A DNA stretch of 64,000 nucleotides from NCBI GenBank assembly GCA_017893485.1, contig JACEHZ010000373.1:124001-188000 (forward strand). The letters are read 5' to 3'. The notes beneath the pieces are model-generated. The model saw only the letters and a program-made list of their open reading frames with translations, was not told the origin of the DNA and searched no databases. Positions 48,301 to 56,795 of the stretch are shown here, in pieces. Source of the DNA: Hemerocallis citrina. Taxonomy: Eukaryota; Streptophyta; Magnoliopsida; Asparagales; Asphodelaceae. Made by a program: the position numbers and the translations under genes. The number at the start of each line of letters is the position of its first letter. Within the stretch, counting starts at the first letter, position 1.

Positions 48301-50180
48301 TTACCTTATAAATATTTACGGTACACTTATCTAAAAGAATATATTTGAAATAGTTGTACATAAAACCAGTACATTTTAAATAAAAAAAATTATAGATGTT
48401 TTCATATTGAAGAAAAAAAATCGTTCTAACTCAGTCATGCAGGAGAATGATTTATGTTCTACATTCTTTTTAAGGTAAGGGGGTTTAAAATTAGCCCCCA
48501 CAAAAAAAATTTAAAATTTAATTTTTTTAAAAAAAAAGGTAAGGGAGTTTAAAATGTTCTGTAATTTTAGATTTAAAAAATGATGTAGTCTTTCAGGATT
48601 CAGGATTCATGTAGCCGATTCCAACTAGTTGAGAAAAAAAACCTTTATTGTTATTATTGTTATAGTTGTTTTTTGTAGCCTTTCGGGATGCCGATGATTT
48701 AAAAGAGAATTTCACAAAAAAACCATTAACCAGTGAGAAAGAGCGAGAAAATGAAAGTGTGTTACGGGTGGAGGAAATGCTCGAAGAGCCAAGCACGAAG
48801 AATGGTCACTGAACGCTCGGGCAAGCCCCTCTGCGGCCTCCAAGGTTGGCTCTCCAACAACCCCGCCGAATGCGCCTTTTGCTGTCGAAGGCATTGGTCC
48901 AACATCCTCAATCTCGGTGTCACCCTTTTAGTAGTGCCCGAGCCAACCGTGGAAGCATCTTTCTCCCCCATCACCACGTTTACCTTATAGTACTTGGTTG
49001 TCTTCAACTGGTCCACAATCCCATCCCTCAAACACCGAAAATGCTTCGACATCGCCCTCGACGCCAATCTCGAGTACACAGTCGCCGACCCTTCTCCCAC
49101 CACCTCCTCAAACGATGAAACCACCCCCTGCATTTGTTCGCAATACTTCTTGTACTTCCGGTCAACCTGCTCTAGTTGTAATTAGAATTTCTTTAGTGAA
49201 ACATAATTACTATAAAAAAAACAATAAAAAAACATTATGTAGTGCGACTATTCCCGTGTTTGTTTTGTAGTAGTGATGCAGATTCTAGTAGGCTTCTAGC
49301 ATTTGGAGATTTAGGGAAAAAGGTAAATCAAAGAATAAATAAGTTTTAAAATAATTAATAATAAATTCAAGAAAATTTGGTGACTGCATGGTAGAGTAAA
49401 AGCTAGCTAGATGTAGACAGCTAGGTAGAGACTAAAGAAAGGAAAAGTAATACAGTAGTATAGGTTTCCGAAAGTGAATGGTAAGTCCCTAAAATGTCAA
49501 TCTGTCCCTCCTACTCAGTCCCTCATTTATAGCATCACTCTCGGTCATGCTTTCATCATCATTCAGACCCACAACTTCTAATAAATTAACCTTAAAAAAT
49601 AAATAAGGTTAAATTTTTTTATTTTATTTTTATTTTTTTTTAAATGAAGAAAAAGAAAAATGCAGACCTCTTCAAGCATGGAGAGAAGGAGGGCCTTCCT
49701 CTTCTGTAGCTCCAAGAGATCCATGGTTGGCAGAGACTGATTCCAAGTGGAAGAAGAAGATGTTGCATCATGATCTTGTTGATCATCCTTTCTAGCCTTT
49801 TGCTTCTGCTTTGAACTACTACTGCCTCCGACGTCGAGCCCGCAGAACTCATTCAGTAGCTCCTGCGCTGGCCTCAGATACACCGAGTTTCGCAGCTGAT
49901 AACTCTGATAGAACCCTCCCTCGTCTTGATGATGATGCTGTTGATGGTGGTGGTGGTACAAGTTTTCCGGGTGGGGATGCGAGAGGGAGAGGGAAAGAAG
50001 CCCCTGGCTGCTACTGCTGATCTGCGTCGGAAACAGAGAGTTTGTCGGCAAAGACAGCATCTCCATCCCTGCCTGCAACCCAAGCAGCTCCCCGCTGTCG
50101 CAGGTGTCGAAACTCTGGTGTACCGAAGATGAGGAAGAATACCCAAACGCCTGATGATGGTGAGGATGAGGTTGAGCCAT
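32876..50180 (-). CDS. BEL1: BEL1-like TALE homeodomain transcription factor (four exons)
   Basis: The exons are 50180-49668, 49166-48766, 47091-47031 and 33361-32876. All introns are GT-AG, the joins stay in frame and the inferred protein has 486 residues. Domains in order: N-terminal LLSLSLS motif (61-67), SKY box (about 97-113, written SVY here), BELL domain (about 155-235) and TALE homeodomain (about 281-344) with the PYP loop and the recognition helix [15 protein letters not shown]. Then come an acidic Asn-rich linker, a C-terminal GVSLTLGL (ZIBEL) motif and a QNLPYRD...LLHDLA tail. BELL proteins pair with KNOX proteins in the nucleus. BEL1 itself controls ovule integument identity in Arabidopsis. 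The tail and the [16 protein letters not shown] block resemble BEL1 more than BLH2/4 or PNY, so the family is secure and the subclade likely. The oddity is a giant TE-filled third intron. Confidence 0.93.
33629..33830 (+). repeat. Palindromic 5' LTR of the intronic copia element
   Basis: The right half (about 33733-33830) matches the last 100 bp of the 3' LTR. The left half (33629-33725) is its imperfect reverse complement, giving a hairpin with arms of about 97 nt around CCCCTAAAGGAGAAGGGG. The U3 and R start expected from the 566-bp 3' LTR (TGATGAGAACAGACC) is absent. Confidence 0.85.
33845..34767 (+). pseudogene. copia gag and zinc knuckle, frameshifted
   Basis: The first frame (33845-34750) encodes a UBN2/gag-type protein with [20 protein letters not shown] near its start and LYTLRLTES...HINTLNTLF in the middle. 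Around 34560 the homology moves to another frame (34564-34767), which holds the zinc knuckle as [15 protein letters not shown]. There the second and last Cys of the CCHC pattern are lost (Tyr and Phe). The frame ends at LLNSGAT and a TGA, the start of the protease active site with the catalytic Asp changed to Asn. Confidence 0.88.
34768..35261 (+). pseudogene. copia protease remainder and GAG-pre-integrase segment
   Basis: After the in-frame TGA the sequence continues [14 protein letters not shown] as expected for a copia protease region. A new frame from 34926 then carries the zinc-binding pre-integrase motif [15 protein letters not shown]. The two parts are separated by a stop and a frameshift. 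No functional protease can be made. Confidence 0.8.
35276..35990 (+). pseudogene. copia integrase core, broken
   Basis: The segment 35276-35587 encodes the integrase core with the first Asp in [10 protein letters not shown] and the second Asp in [13 protein letters not shown] stop follows GITR at 35585. The third acidic residue region (GVAERMN) lies at about 35620 in the same general direction but after two stops. The C-terminal part to about 35990 is fragmented over several frames. Confidence 0.88.
36060..36845 (+). pseudogene. copia linker and reverse transcriptase, N-terminal part
   Basis: 36060-36296 reads as the variable linker before RT ([17 protein letters not shown]) and ends in a TGA. 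The frame 36297-36845 continues with [33 protein letters not shown] and [18 protein letters not shown], the RT fingers and palm. The usual DVKTAFLHG Lys is Asn. A TAG stop at 36843-36845 falls just before the catalytic motif. Confidence 0.92.
36846..37808 (+). pseudogene. copia reverse transcriptase C-terminal part and RNase H
   Basis: This open frame of 320 codons starts VDNMLVVG. The copia catalytic motif is normally YVDDM: the Tyr has become the stop and the second Asp is Asn, so polymerase activity is lost. It continues with [19 protein letters not shown] and [16 protein letters not shown], then the RNase H domain ([39 protein letters not shown]), ending [19 protein letters not shown]. 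It is the best-preserved part of the element. Confidence 0.93.
37886..38451 (+). repeat. 3' LTR of the intronic copia element
   Basis: It follows the polypurine tract AAGTGGGAGA (37875-37884) and starts TGATGAGAAC. It contains a near-perfect palindrome at 37949-37989 (arms centred on GAATTC) and a TATA box (TATAAATAAGG) near 38043, and it ends TTTTCTAACA. Only its last 100 bp or so are shared with the 5' LTR. Confidence 0.85.
38457..38514 (-). other. Original intron 3 spacer between the two retrotransposons
   Basis: This 58-bp stretch of the ancestral intron lies between the copia TSD and the gypsy-derivative LTR. Its last five bases (CTTAT, 38510-38514) are the target duplication of the right-hand element. 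Confidence 0.8.
39507..40753 (+). pseudogene. gag of LARD-A (Ty3/gypsy type), decayed
   Basis: The conserved retrotransposon gag core is at about 40026-40295 ([53 protein letters not shown]). Upstream coding (39507-39854 and 39855-40020) is split by frame changes: the [13 protein letters not shown] block is in another frame. Downstream, 40292-40753 continues [19 protein letters not shown] with one more frame change. Gypsy gag forms the virus-like particle. This copy cannot give a full protein without correction of several lesions. Confidence 0.88.
41067..41435 (+). pseudogene. Retropepsin-like protease segment of LARD-A
   Basis: The frame reads [20 protein letters not shown], where gypsy aspartyl proteases of this group have DNGSS. 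The catalytic Asp is Glu and the Gly is Ser, so it is inactive. [18 protein letters not shown] further on is the conserved second half. Coding similarity stops by about 41440, and the following frame (41463-41768) is weak. The reverse transcriptase expected next is absent. Confidence 0.82.
41960..43130 (+). repeat. Degenerate repeats of about 120 bp in LARD-A
   Basis: The phrase CGCCATTCGATCTGCTCCTGC recurs in diverged form at about 42246, 42614, 42736, 42856 and 42976, with spacing near 120 bp in the last four. It alternates with GGTTCGGAGTCCATACCCATG-like text. The same series occurs in LARD-B (60007-60740). It is non-coding. Confidence 0.7.
43930..44825 (+). repeat. 59-bp tandem array with hairpin units in LARD-A
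   Basis: About 15 diverged units of about 59 bp each contain the inverted repeat AACTCGTTG...CAACGAGTT with a loop of about 8 nt, flanked by GAGCTCCATCAAC and CGCTCTGCTCTCCG. Because 59 is not a multiple of three, ORFs across it (such as 44159-44590) are periodic artefacts. Confidence 0.88.
44950..45480 (+). repeat. Short TAGCTCGGCGAA-type repeats in LARD-A
   Basis: More than a dozen degenerate copies of a unit around CATAGCTCGGCGAAA, spaced roughly 23-27 bp in the best part (45055-45310), follow the 59-bp array. Overlapping ORFs on both strands (44888-45485) reflect the repeat and not a gene. The segment 45780-46020 beyond is A-rich with AAAAATTCC runs. Confidence 0.75.
47031..47091 (-). 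CDS. BEL1: BEL1-like exon 3 (61 bp, homeodomain helix 2 region)
   Basis: This short exon begins with the G that completes the split Pro codon and encodes [20 protein letters not shown], ending CAG|GTATAT. A 61-bp exon at this place is the conserved BELL gene architecture. It is too short to be found by ORF length but is fixed by homology and by perfect splice sites on both sides. Confidence 0.95.
47092..48765 (-). other. Intron 2 of the BEL1-like gene
   Basis: A 1674-bp intron with donor GTAACA and acceptor ATGCAG. It is AT-rich and no complete mobile element with recognisable termini is seen. The short ORF at 47211-47429 is chance. Confidence 0.8.
48766..49166 (-). CDS. BEL1: BEL1-like exon 2 (BELL domain and start of homeodomain)
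   Basis: The exon opens [20 protein letters not shown] and continues through the conserved [21 protein letters not shown] block, [16 protein letters not shown], and [12 protein letters not shown]...[12 protein letters not shown]. It is 401 nt and ends after CC of a split Pro codon, CACCC|GTAACA. The linker between DQL and GEKD is longer than usual by about five residues (KYYKVNV). That segment contains an AAG|GTAAAC string resembling a donor site (48982-48986 on the minus strand). The reading frame is open throughout. Confidence 0.93.
49167..49667 (-). other. Intron 1 of the BEL1-like gene
   Basis: A 501-bp intron with donor GTCTGC and acceptor TAGAGCAG. It is AT-rich with no inserted element that I can recognise. 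Confidence 0.85.
49668..50180 (-). CDS. BEL1: BEL1-like exon 1 (residues 1-171)
   Basis: The ATG at 50180 begins [10 protein letters not shown] and no upstream in-frame ATG is apparent in the short leader. The exon encodes His- and Ser-rich stretches, the LxLxL-type LLSLSLS motif at 61-67, the [13 protein letters not shown] part of the SKY box and the start of the BELL domain ([17 protein letters not shown]). It ends GAG|GTCTGC. This is the conserved position of the first coding intron in BELL genes, just before the VDR.Y motif. Confidence 0.93.
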
Positions 50181-50271
50181 TAAAGAAACTATGATTGTCT
50201 ACTTTTCAAGATCTCTTTCGAAATAGAGACACAATAAGAAAATGAATGAGGATTGGTAGCTTATATATATA
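50181..50271 (-). promoter_or_regulatory. BEL1-like gene leader and candidate TATA box
   Basis: On the minus strand a TATATATATAAG string lies at 50260-50271, about 80 bp upstream of the start codon and at the edge of the first X repeat. A transcription start about 30 bp further on would give a leader of roughly 50 nt. No upstream ATG is seen in this leader. The TATA may belong to the repeat, or the real promoter may lie elsewhere. Confidence 0.35.
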
Positions 50272-50449
50272 CTAGACACGTCTTCAGTACGATACAACAT
50301 ATGAAAAATCTTGTAAACAGTAAATCAACAATTATGCAGCTGATTTTTGAATAATATGAGAATAATTAGTTGTAAATAAAAGTCCAAGTCCATGTTTCCG
50401 TTAGTATATGGTGAATAATAATTATAAATTGGGATATAAAAATCCATGT

Positions 50450-50495
<46 letters not shown>

Positions 50496-50497
<2 letters not shown>

Positions 50498-50851
50498 AAA
50501 TCTTCCGTTGTGCACCACCTATGGTGCACACGGCGTGAACACTCGGCCTTCCCGCCTTCGTATCAACGATCTGAACCGTTCACATTGATCTACACATCTA
50601 AATTAGTCCAAATATGTAAAATCAAATTATTTAAAATTCATTTGCCCATCCATTGAAGTGTTACAAAATTGTATGGCTGAAATCATTATTTTTTATAGTC
50701 ACATGATGGATGGGCAAATGAATTTCAAATGATTTGATTTTAAATATTTAGACTAATTTAGAAGTGTAGATCAAAGTGAACGGTTTGGATCGTCGATACG
50801 AAGGCGGGAAGGGCGAGTACACACGGAGAGGTGGTGCACAATGAAAGATTT

Positions 50852-50854
<3 letters not shown>
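50496..50854. mobile_element. Foldback MITE-1 inside X unit 1
   Basis: A 359-bp element in a (TA)n tract is made almost wholly of two inverted arms of about 165 bp. The left arm runs from GGAAATCTTCCGTTGTGCACC to CATTTGCCCATCC, and the right arm is its reverse complement with scattered changes. It has no coding capacity. Insertion into TA repeats hides the target duplication. TA-specific insertion would fit a Tc1/mariner-type MITE but is not proven. Confidence 0.75.
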
Positions 50855-50930
<76 letters not shown>

Positions 50931-52010
50931 ATTAAATAAATAAATAAATAAATGAGTTGTTTGGGGGGATTTGAATTTGAGTTTTGGGGGAAAACTTTTG
51001 AGGGAAAATGTGTTTTGTGATGTTAGATCTGAGCCTTTGATTTTGGAGGATTGAAGGAGAGCCACTTGATTGCTTTCTTCGTGTTTTATTATATACTAAA
51101 TTTGCCCGTAGGCACGTGCCTACGGCACGTTTTCGGAACGATATAAAACACGAAAAGTCCTATAAACAGTAAAACAACAATTATGTAGTTCAAGTTTGAA
51201 TAGTATGACAATAATTAGTTGTAAATAAAAGTCCATATTTCTATTAGTATATGTTGAAAAATTATTATAAATGAGGGTGTAAAATCCAACTTCTTAGAAT
51301 TTTAAGGGTGCAAAATTATGAAATTTAACTGTTGAAGAGATATTTGTTATTTTCAATATAACATGTGCAATAAAAAAAACATAAAAATTCTTAAAAGTTT
51401 ACAAACCTGAAATCTTAAAATCAAAATTTCTAAGTAAATAAAGAAAGAATGGGAGAGAGAGGAGGAGAGAGAAATATGAAAAAGTGAAGAGAGAAAATAT
51501 AGATAGTAATAAAGTAATGAGTTTTTTAGTGTTGGAGGGAAAAAAATTAATTTTGGGAGGAAAAATATGTTTTGTGAAAATCAATCTAAGCCATTGGTTT
51601 CAGGAGAGATTGAATGAGAGCCACTTGATAGCTTTCTTTGTAATTTATTATATAGACTAGATTTGCCCGTGGCCACGTGCCTACGGCACGTCTTCGGAAC
51701 GATACAGTATATGAAAGTCTTGTAAACAGTAAAACAACAATTATGTAGCTCAAGTTTGAAAAGGTAAACAATAATTAGTTGTAAATAAAAGTTCATGTTT
51801 CCATTAGTATATGTTGAAAAATAATTATAAATGGGGGTGCAAAATCCAACTTCTTAGAACTTTTAGTGTGAAAAATGATGAAATTTAACTGTTGAAGAGA
51901 TATTTTTTATTTTCAATGTAACATGAGAAATAAAAAAATGCATAAAAATATGAAAATTTACAACTTGAAATATGAAAATATAAACTTTTGAGTAAATTGA
52001 GAGAGAATGA

Positions 52011-52079
<69 letters not shown>

Positions 52080-52430
52080 AGGAATAAAGGAATTGTTTTT
52101 AGGGATTGGAATTTGAGTTTTAGGGAGAAACTTTTGGGCGGACAAATATGTTTTGTGAGATTAAATCTAGACCATTGATTTCAACTGTATTGAATGAGAG
52201 CCACTTGATAGCTTTCTTTGTGTTTTATTATATATATTAGATTTGCTCGTGGCCACATGCCTACGTCACGTCTTTAGAATGATACAGCATATGAAAGCCT
52301 TGTAAACAGTAAATCAACAATTATGTAGCTGAAGTTTGAATAGTATAACAATAATTAGATGTAAATAAAAGTCCATGTTTCCGTTAGTATATGGTGAAAA
52401 ATAATTATAAATTGGGATATAAAAGTCCAT

Positions 52431-52463
<33 letters not shown>

Positions 52464-52465
<2 letters not shown>

Positions 52466-53572
52466 AGTGATCCAATGAGAAACACTCTTAAATGAGAAAA
52501 TGAGAAACATTGATTTTGACCATTGGATATGAGGGGAAATAGATGAATGGCTCTAATTCATTTGGATTAATTAATTGAAAATTCGGTTTTTTTTCTACAC
52601 ATCTATTAAAAAAACAAAAAAAAAAAAACAACAGCAAAAACCCAAACATCATTTCTGATATCTTATACACCAAAAAAAAACCCCCCAAATTAAAAAAACA
52701 TCTCAGTGTTTTCCCTAACCCTAACTTTCGTTAATTCTATGCAGAAGTTCGCATCTGTTTGGTGTACTTCTGTTTTTATATTCTTGATTTGGTGGCTTTA
52801 TAATGCTAAAAAACTTAAATAAAATAAAATAAAGTTCTCCATCACTGGATGGGAGAAGCAAATATGCGAACTACCAAGCCCCTGTATACATATGCTCAGA
52901 TGGATCCTACAAATTCTCAGTGTATCTGCAAGCGGATCTTATAAGATCTACTTGATGACCCTACTTGAAATATGCATTGGTACTTGAAATATGCATTGAG
53001 ACTTTAGGATCTAATTTTATTTGTTCTTGAGAAAATATTGCAGATCTTGAGAAAGTGATTCCATTGTACCCATTAGACATTGAGAATATTGCAGATCTTG
53101 AGAAATATGCATTGAGACTTTAGGATGTAATTTTATTTTTTGTTCTTGAGAAAATATTGCAGATCTTAAGAAAGTGATTCCATTGTACCCATTAGACATT
53201 GAGAAAATATTTTTTTTAAGAGTCTCATGTCTTATTATTGAGTTCTATGCACTGTGGTTATTCTGCATAGAATTAGTGATTGAAGGGTGACATTGTGCAG
53301 CATGCACATGGTGCTATGCGTTACTAGTATGTGGCTTGCATTTTGTTTTCATGGTCTCATACTCTTTAATTTGGGTTTTTTTGGGGTATAAGATATCAGA
53401 AAATATGTTTGGGTTTTTGCTGTTGGTTTTTTTTTGGTTTTTTTTAATAGATGTGTAGAAAAATAACCGAATTTTCAATTAATTATTCCAAATGAATTAG
53501 AGCCATTCAAGAGCCAATGGTCAAAATCAATGTTTCTCATTTTCTCATTTAAGAGTGTTTCTCATTGGATCA

Positions 53573-53575
<3 letters not shown>
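52464..53575. mobile_element. Foldback MITE-2 inside X unit 4
   Basis: A 1112-bp element has inverted arms of about 230 bp starting (G)GAGTGATCCAATGAGAAACA, flanked by (TA)n. The arms include AATTCGGTT and a poly-A/T stretch. The centre (52960-53215) contains an internal duplication of a block of about 110 bp (GCATTGAGACTTTAGGAT...CCCATTAGACATTGAG). No transposase is visible. Confidence 0.78.
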
Positions 53576-53645
<70 letters not shown>

Positions 53646-53923
53646 AGAGAGAGAGAGAGAAGGGGGGGGGGGGGGATTTGAATTTGAGTTTTAGGGAAAA
53701 AAAATTAGAGGAAAAATATGTTTTGTGAGGTTAGATCCGGGCCTTTAATTTTGTGCGGGGGGGGGGGGGGTGAAGGAGAACCACTTGATAGCTTTCTTTG
53801 TGTTTTATTATATAGATAGAGAGAGAGAGAATAGAGAGGGAGAGAGAGGGGGGGGGGGGGGGGGGGGGGGATTTTGAAAAGCAGAGGTAAACCCTATCTT
53901 TATCTCTATGTGATCAAACATAA

Positions 53924-54496
53924 GAGCATCTGTAGTCGTGGGCTAAATACCCAAAATTTGGAAAATTTGGCAAAGAAATCGTTGTAGTCGTCTGCCAAAA
54001 ACCCAAATTTTGGGTGTACGATGAATAGTGGACTGCCAAATATAGAAGACGGTTTGGCAAAAACCATAATATAGCTGACGGGAAATTTTTTTTCATCCCT
54101 TAAAAGAGACGAAAGATAATCTTTCGTCTCGTAGGTGAGACGTACAAAGAATGGATCGGACGAAGAAATAAATGCCGTCTCTTTAAAAAAAAAATTAAAT
54201 AAAAAAATAAAAAATGACGGACGACTCTTTATACACCGTCTTACACAATTTGCTAGATGACAAAATGGCCAAAAGTGTAGGGACGGTGGATAATCCACTA
54301 TCCCTCACATTTTGACTTTTTTTTTTGTCTTTTAGTCCTAAAAAAAATTTTTTTTTTTTTTTATAAAAATTTGGAGACGAAAGATTATCCTCCGTCTGGC
54401 CAGATTTTAACTTTCGCCCACTACAGCGCGCCGTCTAACTTTCTATTTCCATTTGCCAAATACCCAAAAAATAGAAAACAACGACTACAAATGCTC
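53924..54496. mobile_element. Tourist-like (PIF/Harbinger) MITE-3
   Basis: The ends are GAGCATCTGTAGTCG and CGACTACAAATGCTC with TSD TAA (53921-53923 and 54497-54499). GAGCAT termini with TAA/TTA duplications fit Tourist-type MITEs. The interior has paired GACGG...CCGTC strings. The 130-codon minus-strand ORF (53906-54298) is low-complexity and read through the arms. Confidence 0.82.
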
Positions 54497-54499
54497 TAA

Positions 54500-55002
54500 T
54501 TCAATAATTGTTTGTGTTTGTGACTTCTTTTTCTTCAGAGTAAATGAAAAGGTATGGGTGAGTGTGCACGAATCTCGATGCGAATGTCTGCGAGTTTGAG
54601 CCCCGCTTTTGCGCAGATTGGGATGGGGGTAAAAACTGATGAGGGTTTGCAGTTGCAGACAGGCTAGAGTATAAAGCTTCCTGCCAGAACTAGGAGTGTA
54701 AGTGCACTGCTACTGCAAGGCAAAGGCTATAGGAGAGAGAGGCCTAGAGAGAGAAAGTGAGGAGAGAGAAATAGAATTGCTGAAAAGAGATCCTGCGCGC
54801 CGGCCAGAGAGGGAAGTACTGCTCTGAAATATCACCTAACTTCAATTAAACACTCCGTGGGGCCCACTACCCACTTGTTTAATAATGATATAGGGAGGGG
54901 GGACCAGATGGTTCCCCATACTTTTCTGGTAGGAAAAAAAAAACAAAGTTTTCAAGACATTTTTTAAGTTTTTTTGAGGTGGAGTTTGTGGTAGAGCACT
55001 CA
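54500..55002. other. Unassigned intergenic sequence
   Basis: This is single-copy-looking DNA with GAGAGA-rich stretches (54728-54775). No ORF with recognisable similarity or element termini is seen. It may be part of the original upstream region of the BEL1-like gene. Confidence 0.4.
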
Positions 55003-55005
55003 TTA

Positions 55006-55796
55006 GAGCATCCACAGTCGTTGAAGCCATTTTTTTGGGTATATAGCAATTTGGAAATAGGAAGAAGGGAATGTTGCTGCAGTCGTCAAAAGGTAAAATA
55101 TAGCCGGACGGTAGATTTTTTTCCGTCCATTAAGAATGACGGGGGATTATCGTCCGTTTCAAATTTTTTTTTTTAATTTTTTTTTTTTTTTTTTCACTAG
55201 AAGACAAAAAATTAAAAAAAAAAAAAAAAAAAACAAGAATAGGCCAGGGACGGGAGATTAACTCCCGTCATTTTGGCCAATGACGTGGACCAATAGTATA
55301 AGTTTTTTAATTTTTTTTTTTTTAATGCACTACACGACAAGAAGAAAAAAAAAAAAAAAAAAAAGAGAAAATTGGCAACGGACGGGAGATTATATGCCGT
55401 CAATTTCAAATGACGGTGTATATTCCCCCGTCGGCCAATCGGATCGTTTTTTGATTTTTTTTTTTTTAAAAAAATGGTTCGGACGGGATAAAATCAACCG
55501 TCAATCTCCTTGGACGGTGTATAATACGCCGTTGGTTGACTTTTTTTTTTTTTTTTTTTTTAAAAACTTCTTAATCATTGGACTTGTACGGGACGGAAGA
55601 TTATCTTCCGTCAATTGGTTCGGACGGAAGATAATATTGCGTTAGCTATATTTTCCATTTGGCCAAATCGCCTGCTATATTTGGCATCGAACTGTTCATC
55701 ATATACCCAAATTTTGGGTATTTGGACGACGACTGCAGCTCGTTTTTTTCCAAATTTTCCAAATTTTGGGTATTTAGCCCACGACTGTGGATGCTC
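55006..55796. mobile_element. Tourist-like MITE-4 with internal hairpin modules
   Basis: The ends are GAGCATCCACAGTCGT and ACGACTGTGGATGCTC with TSD TTA (55003-55005 and 55797-55799). Inside, about five modules spaced 105-130 bp apart each hold a short hairpin such as GACGGAAGATTATCTTCCGTC or GACGGGAGATTAACTCCCGTC. They are separated by poly-T or poly-A runs. It is non-coding and related to MITE-3. Confidence 0.85.
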
Positions 55797-55799
55797 TTA

Positions 55800-56795
55800 G
55801 ATGACTTGATCTCTGATATTTGGGTTAATTCTTTAATTTATTTCCAAACTGACCCACTTTTTGGTAGTTTTTACCAAATTGACTCACTTTTAAAAAAAAA
55901 ATCAAAACGACCCACTGGCTATCTATCTCAGATAACGAGTTTAGAGATAGCGAGTGTTGATTTTGGTATTTTTGATTTCTTCCATGGCCAAGACTTGCTA
56001 TCTTAAAAATCGATCTTATTTTTACCAAACTCGTTTTTTGAGACAGCGAGTGTTGATAGGGATTTTAATAAAACCCAGACTCTCTGTTTCGATCTTCCTC
56101 TATCTCTTTCTCTTAACTTTCCCTCCTCGATAACCCATAAACCCTAGCCCCCAAATTCGAGTGTTTGGGTCGATTAACCCATCGAAATTTATTTCAATCT
56201 TCCACATCCCTCTCAAGCATCTCTCCTCACTCTCAACCCTCTCTCCTCACACTCGTGAAACCCTAAATTCCAAAATCGAAGAAAATCATAATTCGTGATT
56301 TTGTGTAAAGGAGTGCGGTGGAAGGCTTTACATTCCCATTATCTGCACTATTTACATCCTAAAGCACCAAATTTTAACAGTATATTTCTGTACAATTGCA
56401 TTTTTAATTACCGGTTAATTTTGAGAAATGTTGAAAATAGTTAGCGAAATCGTCAAAAATTAGTAGTGATTTGAATAGAAATGTTGACAAATCCTACGTA
56501 TTGTTGAGAAATTTTTGATAATTTTTGAATAGAAAGGTTAATAATATATGTAGGTAAGTAGTATAGAAATGTATGAGAAATTTCGAATAGAAATTTATGA
56601 CAATATTTGTAGGTATATAATGTAGGAATTTTTGAGAAATATTGAGAAATTGTTGGAAATTTTGTATAGTATGTATAGTTATATAGTTTGTATTTAGTTT
56701 GTATATAGTTATATAGTTATGTTTAGTTTGTATAGTTTGTTTTAAATTGTTGATAAAGATTTGTTTTACTTGTAGTGTACTATTAGTTATTATAT
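55800..56795. other. Unassigned AT-rich sequence before the LARD-B insertion
   Basis: No recognisable gene is seen. CT-rich leader-like sequence (56080-56290, with AAACCCTA boxes) is followed by long T- and G-poor text, as in a transcript leader and first intron leading to the small ORF at 56796. It may be the 5' part of another transposon or gene. Confidence 0.35.

Larger units (their letters stand above)
50266..53815 (+). mobile_element. Head-to-tail array of interspersed repeat X upstream of BEL1
   Basis: There are four tandem units beginning near 50266, 51091, 51651 and 52231. Each starts ATATACTAGATTTGCCCG(T)-like (the first lacks about 26 bp) and ends TTTTATTATATA. Shared blocks include GTAAACAGTAAA(A/T)CAACAATTATG and GAGCCACTTGATAGCTTTC. 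Units 1 and 4 are invaded by long-inverted-repeat elements (50496-50854 and 52464-53575). (TA)n, (GA)n and poly-G tracts occur within. The same repeat sits alone at 11264-12289. It is non-coding and its class is unresolved. Confidence 0.7.

Noticed and set aside
53906..54298. 130-codon minus-strand ORF
   Set aside because: It reads through the inverted arms of a Tourist-like MITE and is Phe-rich with no domain.
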